A DNA stretch of 64,000 nt from Papilionanthe hookeriana x Papilionanthe teres (taxonomy: Eukaryota; Streptophyta; Magnoliopsida; Asparagales; Orchidaceae): NCBI GenBank assembly GCA_022702705.1, contig CM040427.1, positions 20,173,625 to 20,237,624 of the forward strand. Direction: 5' to 3'. Position 1 is the first letter of the stretch. Each line of letters starts with the position of its first letter. This document shows positions 34,001 to 45,978 of the stretch, piece by piece. A model generated the notes under the pieces. The model was not told where the DNA came from and searched no databases. It was given only the letters and a program-made list of their open reading frames with translations. Both the position numbers and the translations under genes were made by a program.

Positions 34001-37000
34001 ATGTGTTCTTCTTCTCAAGACGAATCCATAGAGTATAAGAACACGAAAATCCATTGAGTATCGAGTGAGATCTTAGGGATTTAGTGTGGACGGCTCCCGG
34101 GTGAGGACGCTTGGGGACGATGAACGGATGTCGTCCATTCAATACACGCGCGGACGGATGGCTCAGATGGCATCGGACCAGGAGACGGTACGAGAACCGC
34201 GGGGCCCGGGCTGCTGACTCAAGTGGCAGCGTCGAATGGGAGCGCGCCACGCGGCGTTTCGGAGCTGCCGAGGTTGACGCGGCGCCGCGTGGATAAATAG
34301 AAAATTAGGGGTATTTTCTATTTATTTATTTCCCTAAACTTCAAAAATTCATAACTTTGTGTAGGAAAATCATAAAAATAAAATAAAAATACCCTCTTGC
34401 TCAGTGAACAGAGGAGAATAATGTGGAAGAGAAATTACTTAATTTCATCAAATATTTTATTTTTAATAATTTATTTACTCTCTGCATAATTTAAATTCTC
34501 CATGCATGTATACAATTCACCATGGCATGAGACCATAGGGCTTTTGAAGCCTCTGAATTTGGGAACATTCCGTGAATTTTTCAAAGTCAGAGGCCATCCC
34601 TATGAAAAGTTATTGATTTTTCAAATTCATGTTACTGTTTTGAGTATTTTAATTCCAATAAATAGCATGTTGTGAAATAAATTCTAGGAAAATTTGGTGA
34701 TGTTCCTTATGACCAGAGGACCCTAGGAAAAATAGGTTTTGAGTTAGTTCATTTAAAACAACCCTAATTGGCTTAAACACCCAAAATGGATCTCTAATTA
34801 ATTAGAGCTAAGCATACATAAAATTGACCTGAAATCAATTCTCCACTGACCTTTAGGATCAGAGGAACCCACCATAAAAATTTGAGGTCAATTGGACTTG
34901 GTTAGCCGTACTAATTGGGTTGATTAAGCCATTTAGCCATTTTAAACTTTAAAAATTCATAACTTTCAAAATATCTTTCAAAAATTCACCAAATTGATTT
35001 TGGAACCTCTCTGATATTAGGGGAATTTAAGAAAATTAAAATTTCAATTTTCTAAAAAAGTTGATTTTTAATATTATTTTAATATTTTTAATAATTAAAA
35101 AATAATAAAAATCACAAAAATAATAAAATTCACCAAAATGTCACATTTTGAATTTTAATCGCTTAGGAACAAACCCCATATTTTTCTTAGGTCTATTTAG
35201 TGAGATATCAAATTTTAAAGCTCTAGGGTAATTTTAAAATTAAAAAAATGTATTTTCTAGCATTTTCACTAAAATAATTATGATAAATCATAGAAAAATC
35301 AAAAAATTGCAAAATTTGATTCTCTGATTTTCTTGATATTAGAGAGATTTTTGAAAAATATAAAATTCATTTTTCAACATTTATTTTATTTTTAAATTAA
35401 TTAACACTCCAAAACATAAAATAAATATAATAAAAATAATATAATTCAAAAAATCACCAAAATTAGTCCAAGTGGTCCTCTGGTCATTAGGAATGTCCCC
35501 TAATTTTCTTAAGCACAGAAACTTTTCCTTGGTCATGTTATTAAATTTTCCTTGGAAATCTCTATTTTCTACCAAAAATATTTATATAAATAAATTAAAT
35601 ACAGAAAAATCACATTTTCTCCTCTCATGTCTTTATTGACATACGAGTGATGTCACATAAAAATTTCAAGTTCATTTAAGTTCAATTTAATGAGTTATGA
35701 AATTATTAAGCTTAAAGGGTAAAGTGGTAATTAAAATTTTAACCCTTAATTAAAACTTTAGGTTTAATAAAAAAAATTAACAAGTAAAATATTTGATCCT
35801 AATCTGATTTGGATGATTGAAACTTAAATAATTAAAGGGTAGAAACCCATTAAGCAATTTAAAATAATTAAACCTTAATTAAATAATTGATTAAATTTGG
35901 AAGAATAATAAAATTGGAATTATTAAAATAGGGATATTATTAGGAAGAGATTTATTCTTTAATTTAAACATCACTAAATTAATTATCTCATTAATATTCA
36001 ATTCTTAATTAAAATGATAACTCAAATTCAAAATATTAAAAGACTTAATCATTAAACTAAAATTAAATTATTAAACTCTTTTAAAAATTTCAATTAAAAT
36101 TAAAAAATAAAATTAAATTAAAAATTAAATTAAATTAAGTAAATTAAATTGGATTAAATTAAATTAAATTAAAATTAAAAGTTGAATTAAATTAAAGATT
36201 AAATTAAATTAAATTAAATAAACAAATTAAATTAAACTAAATGAATTAAATTAAATTAAATTAAATAAATAAAATCAAATTAAATTAAGTTAAACCAAAT
36301 TAAAAATTAAATTAAATTAAATGAATTAAAATTAAATTAAATTAAATTAAATTAAATTAAATTAAATCAAATTAATTTAAAATTAAATCAAATCAAACTA
36401 AATTAAGTTAACATCAAATCAAACTAAATTGAATTAAATTGAATTAAATTAAATTAAAACTCAATTAAATTAAATTAAATTAAATTAAGTTGAATTAAAT
36501 ATAACATCACCAAAGACATAAAGAATTCAAAATAAATCTAAAATAACTTGAACACTATTCCAAATTTAAACCCATTAATGGAAATTAAACTAAATCACAA
36601 ACCATTTGAATACCAATTTGCCCTAGAGAGCTTTGGTTATCATAACTCCTAAACAGAACATTAAATGAAATGTTACTTTACTTATAGGATATTCAAATGT
36701 CGTAATTCACTGAGCAAGATAACAACAAAACTTGAAATTCTTGGACGATTAATTCATTTGTATAATTAAATTCATTTGGACTTAAAACAATTCAAGCAAT
36801 ATTGAAAAGATGTTTAAGATTCTTCTTAAACACTTTCTCAATATGATAGGATGTTTATAAGAACAATTGAACTTAATTATTCTTTAATGAAGAAAATCGT
36901 CCTCAAACCAAAATACAAGAACCTAGACGTCATAGGAAATGACTAGCTATAGGATTAGGAACTTGGTAGAAAACCATAACCCTTACCTTAGCTTTACCTA

Positions 37001-38617
37001 GGAACTTGCTTAAATATTCTAATTGTGTTTTAAGTGCGGCTCGGAATGACGGGAAGACCCTCCGGGTACGCTTTTATTTTATTTGAATTTACTTTCTTGC
37101 AATTTACATTATTGCAATTTATTTAATTGCATTGCACTTACTTTTCTTGCATGATAAACAATCGTTGCATGAAAACCCACACCTTTAGGATAGTCCCTAA
37201 AGCTGAAACCAAAACTAAGTTAAAAGTCATTGCAAGATAAAATTCACCGCCACAACATTTCAAAATATAAAACAACTCAAAATTTAATCACAAACGAGAA
37301 CACAAAACTACAATTACAATTAAATTAAAACGTCTGTTGGATGATCGGGAATACCTTGGATGATGTAACCTACGTGTTGCTAACGGGATTTCCCACGGTC
37401 TAAATGAAAGTGTGGAACTCATTCGGTTGAGTTTAGCAAATTCATTTGGACTAAGTGAATCCGATAAAAATAATGATGCCGGAAGGATGGAACCGTGGGA
37501 TCTTAACCGGTGTCGTTATAATCAACTTTAAGATTTGTTTTAATTAAAGTATTGAAAACACTTGGAAATTAAGATTTTCTCTAAACCAAAACACTTTTCT
37601 CTTCCCCTGATTTATGACTTCTAAAACTAAACCTCTGCAACAACAAGGAGCTCGGAGCATGGTGGGCGGCACGGCCATCGTCATCGGTAAAGCTCGAGTC
37701 TACTTGACAGAAACTTTCCTAGAATTAAATAACAAAGCTATAGGACTTCGAGGTAGTTTGCCTAATGCAACATAAATCCTCAACTCTTCGTTAGGCACTT
37801 GCATTGCAAATTAAGCCCTAACCGGTCTTAGGATTCCAAGGTAGTCGTCTGATACGACAATAAACCCTCACATCTTCGAGGTTATTTATTTGATTTTATC
37901 ATACAAATATAAGCCCTAATTAATTAAAATTGGCAAGATCGAAACATTTAAATAAATATTAGGACTTTCCTAAACTCAAGCCAAACAATAGGATAGTCGG
38001 GAAATTACCGAAGTTCGCTTCGAATCTGTGATTTCTCCTACTTTTCTTCCTTTGGATTCCCAAAACAAAATGTTCCAAATTTGATCCATTCCTTATTGAA
38101 ATACCAAAATTCAATCCCTTGAAAACTTAAACTTTGAAATTCTTGAGAGCAGAATTGTTGATTATTATCGAGAGTTTTCTTAGGTGATTCTCATCACTTA
38201 AGATGTAATTAACTATAGGGGCTTGCCCTTATAGGAATTTTAAAGAACCCGAGTAATATAAACCTTGTTTAATGCTTTCATATTAAGCGAGGAATTTGTC
38301 GGCTTATAAAATTGGTTCGCAGACCAAACGGATGTCACAAATCTTCTAGTTTATTTAATCGAGCCCCACCATCAAGCAGTGTGTCTATCCTTAGGGATAG
38401 ATACACGGTTTGTGGTGTGATGTTCGTTTATATAAACTATTTGGGATGTGAGATCGGTTTCATCTCATATTTTAAAATCTTCAAATTTAAAATTATTTTC
38501 AAAATCAAATACTACTTTTCAAATTATTTATTTAAATTAAATTAAAAAATTCACCGACAACTTCTGTTAGGCGACCCCCTTTTCAAAATAAAACACACAA
38601 CCTAAAATATGCCGACA
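31085..38617 (+). repeat. 5' LTR of E3 (7533 bp)
   Basis: Starts TGTTGACCTC and ends TGCCGACA, then ACTTC and the PBS. It is the longest LTR here: it retains the segment between 32005 and 32521 missing from the E1 LTR and has a short triplication of CCCAAATTTTCAATTTT at about 31615-31672. TATTTAAA is at 33488-33495, the GC-rich hairpin at 34247-34292 and the AATTA stretch at about 36100-36500. No gene is seen. Confidence 0.92.
33488..33495 (+). promoter_or_regulatory. TATA box of the E3 5' LTR
   Basis: TATTTAAA followed by ACACCACCCCTCTCGGCC, identical to the E1 LTR promoter block. Confidence 0.6.
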
Positions 38618-39057
38618 ACTTCTGGCGACTCCGCTGGGGACAATTCCTCTCTCCATTTTAATCAAATAATTCTGCTTTCAAAAATCGGTAGTGTATCCAT
38701 GTCCTTAATGGGTCAAACTACCCTTCTTTCCGTTGGGATGCTATGTTTATTTCTACCTTGAACAAGTATAACCAACATTCTCTCGGATTTAGGAGCCACT
38801 TGTTTAGACACCCTAAACAGAGAGGTTCCGAGATCCTTTTATCTCATTTCTGAGGTGGGGTGGACCCCCAATAGGTGTTAGTTTAGGAGTGATCCTTCGA
38901 ATCGAGAAGTCTTCCATAAGACTTTCTTTTCCTTTCCAACTCCGAATCGGATTCCTTACCTTCTCTACACCTTTGAACATTCCATTCTAAATAAACAAAT
39001 CCTCTAATAAGTGATTCTTTTAATAAGTGATTCATTCTTATAAATACATGAATAAGA
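38618..39057 (+). other. 5' leader of E3
   Basis: Collinear with 811-1250 and carries the same TGGACCCCCAATAGGTGT segment near 38865. No coding content. Confidence 0.7.
38623..38641 (+). other. Primer-binding site of E3
   Basis: Same 19 bases as at 816-834, five bases after the LTR end. Confidence 0.85.
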
Positions 39058-39474
39058 ATGTGTTCGGACTCTTTTCAATTCCTTTCTTTTCGTCCTAAAG
39101 AAAAGAAGCATAACTTGGGACTGACTACCAGAATCTACCCTGCAGAAATGGAAGCCCCAAAACTGATTTTCTCCTTCACTAATGGACTGGACTTCGCTGT
39201 CTATAAGGATGAGCTGCCCGACAATGGGATCATCCGATTTGGACAAGGATTTGAAAACACGAATGTCAAGATCACCGACGTTTCCCTTTCGCAGCGACGA
39301 ACAAGGTATCACGAAGCTAAGAAGCCGCGATTGAGTTCGACCTTAGGTCAACCCAAGAGTTTCCTCCCCGCAAAAGATCCCGACGAGGAGAATCTGCTTG
39401 TCCGCAGGAGGACTGTTCTTACTACCCCCAGTCGGTCTAGTTGTTTCGCACCTACCCCGACTTCGCCAAATTAA
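39058..39474 (+). pseudogene. ORF1 copy in E3, frameshifted
   Basis: Matches the E1 ORF1 through the N-terminal module (MEAPKLIFSFTNGLDFAV...), then diverges by frameshifts. Several breaks occur where E1 has CTG or CAG, for example GCACTGACG in E1 against GCAGCGACG here. The LPEYT-type repeats of E1 can still be traced at 39660-39720 but out of frame. Confidence 0.55.
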
Positions 39475-40301
39475 AGGGGAAAGAAATCCGGAATTATGGT
39501 GAACTCGTTACCGTGGAGGGTACGGATCTTCTGTAAGACCTTCGTTTTCGAAATCGGATCCGGTTCGAGGATTCCATCACCGACGAGGACCCAAAGAAGA
39601 AACGAAGTAGAAGGATTGCTAGAGAAGCGGAGTCGCTGAAATTGCTTTCTGGAGGAAATCCCGGAAGCTGCTGAATATACACTGCTTGCCGAATATACAC
39701 GCTTGCTCGAATACATACCACTTTTGGGAGGAAGCGGGTTCCATCCCCTCTCCGCGCGAGAAGATGAAGAAAATGTTCGCAAGATTGCTGCCGCATTACC
39801 TCAGCCCACATATTACAACGATAGCCGCAAGAAAAGGGCTAGAACTACGCCGTTTGCTCTACTGCAAACTTTGGTAGAAAAGTTGGCAAAGAAGGAAAAG
39901 TGCCCCGTATCGGAGATTCTACGAAGGATAGGGCGGGTGCCAGTCAAATCCCGTCTTGGGCCCCGAGTAGAACCCGCCATCATGATAGAAAAGCCAAGTA
40001 AAAGAATGAAGGCTAGTCCGCCTGTCGTCGTCTCAGGATTACAGATTAGGGAGGATACCACCTTCCGGCATTTGGGTGACGGACCATCCGGTCCTAGACC
40101 TTCGCTACTAGAAGGATGGTATGGCGTCCCACTCACCGGGCGAGTTGAGATTGAAACAACGGCCCGAGAAAGAAAGTCTCGCCGGAAGACTTGAATGCGA
40201 AGAAAGTGCTTCTTTGCGATAAAGGGGACTCGTGAAAGGGGACCCGGCGGCTATCGCACGACAACCGCGAGGACGCACGAAAAGCCCCGCTAGAAGATGC
40301 C

Positions 40302-40784
40302 ATGGAAAAATTGAGAACCGATATCCGACGATTAGCAAAAGAAAGAGAAGAAAAGTTCGGAGATGAGATTGATTCATCGGAATTCATGGACGACGAATAT
40401 GCGGAAATCAACATAGTCGAAACACGAGCTTCATCGGCTTCGCAAGGAGCTCCTGCGGCCGCAGAAGAGAGGAGCCGGAGCGATGAGAAGGCGGCTTCGG
40501 GAGAAAGACGACACGATCGCTCGAATGGCGAAAAGGATGGAAGAGATGGGCGTAGCTCTAGCCACTCTCCACGGTCAAGTGCAACCACAAAGAGAAACAC
40601 CCCGGAGGTCATTCACATTGTAGACGGAGGAAAGGAGATTACATCCGTCAACGGGGATGATCGGTTGAAAAAGGATACAACACGAAGTATGATCCACGAA
40701 AAGGATATCAAGAGCTTGGTGGAACGAGCGAGTGCGAGAAGCCTTAGCACAATCAAAGAGCGGGACATCCATTCGGACGGGTAG
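40302..40784 (+). pseudogene. Charged pre-gag segment in E3
   Basis: Homologous to 2502-2940, with the same EKLRTDIRRLAKEREEKF helix and Ser/Arg-rich stretch. The frame differs from the gag frame that follows. Confidence 0.5.
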
Positions 40785-40901
40785 ACCTTACCCGAAGAAT
40801 TTGACGTCGTCCAGGTACCCAAAGGCTTCGTACCACCTGCGTTCGAGACCTTCGATGGGCAACGGGAACCCCCGACGGCATGTTGCACACTTTCGTGCCG
40901 G

Positions 40902-42002
40902 TTGTTGCAATGCGGCGGGAGCGATGCGTTACTCTTCCGACGGTTCGTCGGCGGCACTCGTCGGGAATCGCCTTTGGCCGGTATGCGGGAATTACCAAAT
41001 GGTTCGGTGAAGACGTTCTCGGAACTAGAGAACCTCTTCATCGAGCGATTCGCCGGAGCTCGGCACCACATCACTATAGGTGATTTAGTGGTAGAGAAGC
41101 AAAAGCCGAATGAAACTTTGGTGGATTACATACTTCGATGGAGGAACTTAAGCATGAAGTGTGAACCACAACTACAAGAACAACATGCAGTCGACATTTT
41201 ACTTAAAAGCATTCACGGCCTGATAGCACTTCTCCTCAAAAGATTCACTATTAAGACTTTCGAGAAGTTGTTAAGCAAGGTCGGGAGCTTGCAAGAGGAG
41301 GCGAAGCAATTAAGTTTCGCCGACAAGACGGACAAGCATAAGCCTGTGAAGACTTTCGAAAAGAAATCCGGGATCGTTGCAGCAGTTGACAAAGGCAAGC
41401 AACCGATGCAAATATCACCAGAACGGCCGCAACAACCCCAACAGAATTACCAGCAACCCCGACCCAGCTATCAGTCATCTCCGCAGTATGAACAACCTCC
41501 ACGTCCGCAACGTACATTAAGGGAGCTTCTGAGTAGAGAATATCCGTTCAAGAATGAAGCAGTGCCGAAAATGTTCCGTAGTCTGATGAAGACTCCGGAT
41601 TTCCAGCTGCCAAAGCCTAAAAGACCAGAGGAAGTCAACAAGAAAGGTGATCCCAACTTTTGCCCATACCACCGGATGCTTGGGCACAAGATAGAAGATT
41701 GCATTACCTTCAAAAGTTGGCTCAACGACAACCTTCGGAAAGGGAATATAACGATCCCGAAGGAGTACATGAAGGAACCCCAGAAAGGAAGTTCCGTTAA
41801 TGTTATCTCAACTGATCCCATCATTCCGATAGATCCCTATACGACTAATGATGGATGGACTACCGCTTGGACAAGGTCTTCGAAAAAGATTTTAGACAGC
41901 ATCCAAACCGCTTCGGTGCGAGCTTCGATTCGGAGTTCGAGACACGTTAAGTCGGCACTATCACTTGCGATAGAAGAACCACCTCAACGAGGAGACGATT
42001 GA
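40902..42002 (+). pseudogene. gag: Gag copy in E3 with complete zinc-knuckle
   Basis: Long open frame with the gag core (FSELENLFIERF, ETLVDYILRWRNLS), the Gln/Pro-rich linker and an intact C-X2-H-X4-H-X4-C knuckle at 41661-41702. It shows that the knuckle loss in E1 is a private one-base deletion. The N-terminal gag part is still out of frame (40880-41083). Confidence 0.8.
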
Positions 42003-42079
42003 AGAGAAGAAGAAGATCGACGAAGAAGAGAGGACCGAGACTCCTAAGGCTAGACTAGGGGCCGCTTATCCTAGGATAG

Positions 42080-42742
42080 TTGTTTCGATTCGGGGGAGAA
42101 ATCCCTCGAACCTGCGACTCGTATGATTATCCGCTCACTTCGGTGGGATCATATAATGATAAGGGTGATGGCGTTGGCTACGTTTTGACTGTTTCTAACG
42201 ATTACGTAACTAGCGACAATCCGGACATCAATTTTGATACCAACGATAATTCTCAAATCATACACGATCTCGACGAGCAAAATAACGAGGAAGACATCCA
42301 TCAAGGAGGCTACGAGAGTTCAACAAGCAACGAATCTATTTGCGAGTTTCGAGGAGCTCCAGTCACAATAGAGTTAGAGCCTTCAGATTCTGAAGTTAAT
42401 CCGGAAGAGCCTGCCATTCCGATTCAGGAGGGGACACCGGCAAACTCAACACTAGATTCAGAAGAAATTACAGAAGTCAACTTAAGAAGTGGAAGAGTTC
42501 TACCTCCGAGAATGGGTCCAAAAGACAAAGGAAAGCAGGTGGTTGTTCAAGAAGAACCAACCCCAGCAGAAGAAATACCCATTCGGGAAGAAATCGAGAC
42601 ACATGGAAATAAAGTGGACTACAACGTGCTAGCCCATCTTAGGAAACTACCGGCCAAATTGAGCGTTTACGATGCTCTCATCTTATCAAAGGAGATGAGA
42701 GAAGCTCGATCGAGGCCTTACTTGATCCGGAAATTTGCTTAG
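42080..42742 (+). pseudogene. Gag-protease linker in E3
   Basis: Acidic segment then LAHLRKLPAKLSVYDAL, open for 220 codons, better preserved than in E1. It ends in a frameshift at GAAGCTCGATCG, where E1 reads GAAGCTCTGATCG, a CTG site. Confidence 0.6.
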
Positions 42743-42773
42743 CTCAAATGGCCGGAGATTCCTTAGATGAGGT

Positions 42774-44204
42774 TTGCTCGTTAAAGGAACGAGCGAGGTG
42801 TTACCTTCACGGACAATGACCTACTACTTGGGACGGCGGATCACGACCGACCGTTGTATATTTCGATTACTAATCGGAAAATTTACACTCTCCGGAGTAT
42901 TGGTGGATCCGGGAGCATCAATCAATATAATGAGTCTTCGAACACTAGCATACTTGGAAATTGATGCTCGTGAGCTCGAGGCCGACAAAATGTTATTAAG
43001 AGGATTCAACCAGAATGGAGAAAGAGCCCTCGGGTCAATAACGCTACTAATGAAGACCGGTGACTTAGCAAAGACAACCGCAAAGTTTCACATAATTGAT
43101 TCAGAAACGTCGTTCAACGCTCTACTTGGGCCGACCATGGATACATGAAAACGAGGATGGTACCATCGTCTCTACATCGGTGCATCAAATACTATGATGG
43201 AGGGAAGCGTGCATCAAAGGTGACTTACAACCATTCTCCGTACATGAGATTGGAATCTACGAAGACGCGACTTATTATGCACCACCAAAGAAAACAATCT
43301 TCTCCGGAGATACCATAACAAATGAAGCAAAAAAAGTTTGGGACAACGAAGAACCCGAAGTTCTAGTCCAACGATCACTCACCACTCCCTTACGGCGAGA
43401 TGGTGAAGGTTTCTCCACAACTCGCATCCGAGGTCGAGGCCGGGGACGAGGCCGTGGTAGAGACGCTAGGACAGTTGGATAGAAGAAACCAACCATCAAT
43501 GTTGATTGGGAAGACAGTTCTGAAGAAGAAAAAGAAATCAAACAAGAAGCAACGACAATAAGTCGGAAGAAGCCGCAATTCAAGATCTCTCTCGAAGATG
43601 AAAAGAATGAAGAATACAAATCAACGTACGAGAAGATTAACCACTACGTACATACTATGACCCTAACCCCGATCCAGTCTAATAAGATCGAGGGTATGGT
43701 GGTCAAAGAGGTACGTAGCGACGGTGCAAAGCCAATTAAATTCTACCGTGGTGCTTCTTCCTCCAAAGCCGAAAATAATGTACAATTTGAAGATGTCACT
43801 TCATCAGAATTAATGGAATTACCTTTTGAGTGGTACTCTCCCTGTGTTCAAAATTAAATTCAACGTGGTTTCTTACCTCGACAATGGACAAAAGACCAAT
43901 CACAACATTTTGAGAAATTATGGAATAACTCCGGTCGTCCACCCAATTCAAAATATGGACTCGAATTCGGCACAGTAGGATCAGTTGACGATACTGAATT
44001 TTGCTTGGTTGTCACTTGCGAGCCTAATGAAAACTGCATGGAAACTACAGAAGAGTTTGAAGATTTACAAATTGGAGACGCTCCACCGAATTCGGAGAAG
44101 AGATTAAATCTACGATAGATGAGTTAACGGAAGTTAACTTAGGTACTAGCGAAGAGCCTAGACCTACCTTTGTTAGCTCCTTACTCGATAAAGAAGACTC
44201 CGAA
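42774..44204 (+). pseudogene. Protease and linker in E3, truncated before RT
   Basis: Catalytic DPGAS at 42906-42920, FNALLG near 43115, then a frameshift before the RPWIHE block. The Arg-Gly stretch (about 43424-43465) and the 43657-43857 frame follow. Homology to E1 stops at 44204 (E1 position about 6396), where LTR sequence starts with a 2-base overlap. Confidence 0.7.
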
Positions 44205-45416
44205 TGAAAGTGTGGAACTCATTCGGTTGAGTTTAGCAAATTCATTTGGACTAAGTGAATCCGATAAAAATAATGATGCCGGAAGGATGGAACCGTGGGA
44301 TCTTAACCGGTGTCGTTATAATCAACTTTAAGATTTGTTTTAATTAAAGTATTGAAAACACTTGGAAATTAAGATTTTCTCTAAACCAAAACACTTTTCT
44401 CTTCCCCTGATTTATGACTTCTAAAACTAAACCTCTGCAACAACAAGGAGCTCGGAGCATGGTGGGCAGCACGGCCATCGTCATCAGTAAAGCCTGAGTC
44501 TACTTCAGCAAAACTTTCCTAGAATTAAATAACAAAGCTATAGGACTTCGAGGTAGTTTGCCTAATGCAACATAAATCCTCATCTCTTCGTTAGGCACTT
44601 GCATTGCAAATTAAGCCCTAACCGGTCTTAGGATTCCAAGGTAGTCGTCTGATACGACAATAAACCCTCACATCTTCGAGGTTATTTATTTGATTTTATC
44701 ATACAAATATAAGCCCTAATTAATTAAAATTGGCAAGATCGAAACATTTAAATAAATATTAGGACTTTCCTAAACTCAAGCCAAACAATAGGATAGTCGG
44801 GAAATTACCGAAGTTCGCTTCGAATCTGTGATTTCTCCTACTTTTCTTCCTTTGGATTCCCAAAACAAAATGTTCCAAATTTGATCCATTCCTTATTGAA
44901 ATACCAAAATTCAATCCCTTGAAAACTTAAACTTTGAAATTCTTGAGAGCAGAATTGTTGATTATTATCGAGAGTTTTCTTAGGTGATTCTCATCACTTA
45001 AGATGTAATTAACTATAGGGGCTTGCCCTTATAGGGAATTTTAAAGAACCTGAGTAATATAAACCTTGTTTAATGCTTTCATATTAAGCGAGGGAATTTT
45101 TCGGCTTATAAAATTAGTTCGCAGACCAAACGGATGACACAAATCTTCTAGTTTATTTAATCGAGCCCCACCATCAAGCAGTGTGTCTATCCTTAGGGAT
45201 AGATACACGGTTTGTGGTGTGATGTTCGTTTATATAAACTATTTGGGATGTGAGATCGGTTTCATCTCATATTTTAAAATCTTCAAATTTAAAATTATTT
45301 TCAAAATCAAATACTACTTTTCAAATTATTTATTTAAATTAAATTAAAAATTCGCCGACAACTACGTTAGGCGACCCCTTTTCAAAATAAAACACACAAC
45401 CTAAAATATGCCGACA
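44203..45416 (+). repeat. 3' end of a second E3 LTR
   Basis: Matches 37403-38617 almost base for base and ends TGCCGACA. It is fused on the left to protease-RT linker sequence. Confidence 0.88.
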
Positions 45417-45978
45417 ACTTCTGGCGACTCCGCTGGGGACAATTCCTCTCTCCATTTTAATCAAATAATTCTGCTTTCAAAAATCGGTAGTGTATCCATG
45501 TCCTTAATGGGTCAAACTACCCTTCTTTCCGTTGGGATGCTATGTTCATTTCTACCTTGAACAAGTATAACCAACATTCTCTCGGATTTAGGAGCCATTT
45601 GTTTAGACACCCCTAAACGAGAGAGGTTCCGAGATCCTTTTATCTCATTTACGAGGTGGGGTGGACCCCCAATAGGTGTTAGTTTAGGAGTGATCCTTCG
45701 AGTCGAGAAGTCTTGCATAAGACTTTCTTTTCCTTTCCAACTCCGAATCGGATTCCTTACCTTCTCTACACCGTTGAACATTCCGTTCTAAATAAACAAA
45801 TCCTCTAATAAATGATTCTTTTAATAAGTGATTCCTTCTTATAAATACATGAATAAGAATGTGTTCGGACTCTTTTCAATTCCTTTCTTTTCGTCCTAAA
45901 GAAAAGAAGCATAACTTGGGACTGACAACCGGAATCTACCCTGCAGAAATGGAAGCCCCAAAGCTGATTTTCTCCTTC
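45417..45978 (+). other. Second E3 PBS, leader and ORF1 start
   Basis: PBS at 45422-45440, leader with the TGGACCCCCAATAGGTGT segment near 45661, and the ORF1 ATG at 45948. Homology to E1 stops at TTCTCCTTCA (E1 about 1367-1376), after which the solo LTR resumes. The 122-codon ORF at 45859-46227 is a chimera across this junction. Confidence 0.8.

Larger units (their letters stand above)
31085..45978 (+). mobile_element. Element E3: rearranged E1-type retrotransposon inside the solo LTR
   Basis: LTR (31085-38617), leader, ORF1, gag and protease end abruptly at 44204 before RT. A 1.2 kb LTR 3' end (44203-45416), PBS, leader and ORF1 start follow to 45978. The left flank is CCTTC (31080-31084). 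CCTTCA at 45974-45979 is shared between ORF1 and the resuming solo LTR. I read this as a tandem LTR-interior-LTR-interior element reduced by two deletions at short matches. Confidence 0.7.

Noticed and set aside
33262..34296. Cluster of overlapping ORFs in the GC-richer part of the E3 LTR
   Set aside because: They lie on both strands in the promoter/R region, are not conserved in frame between LTRs, and show no domain.
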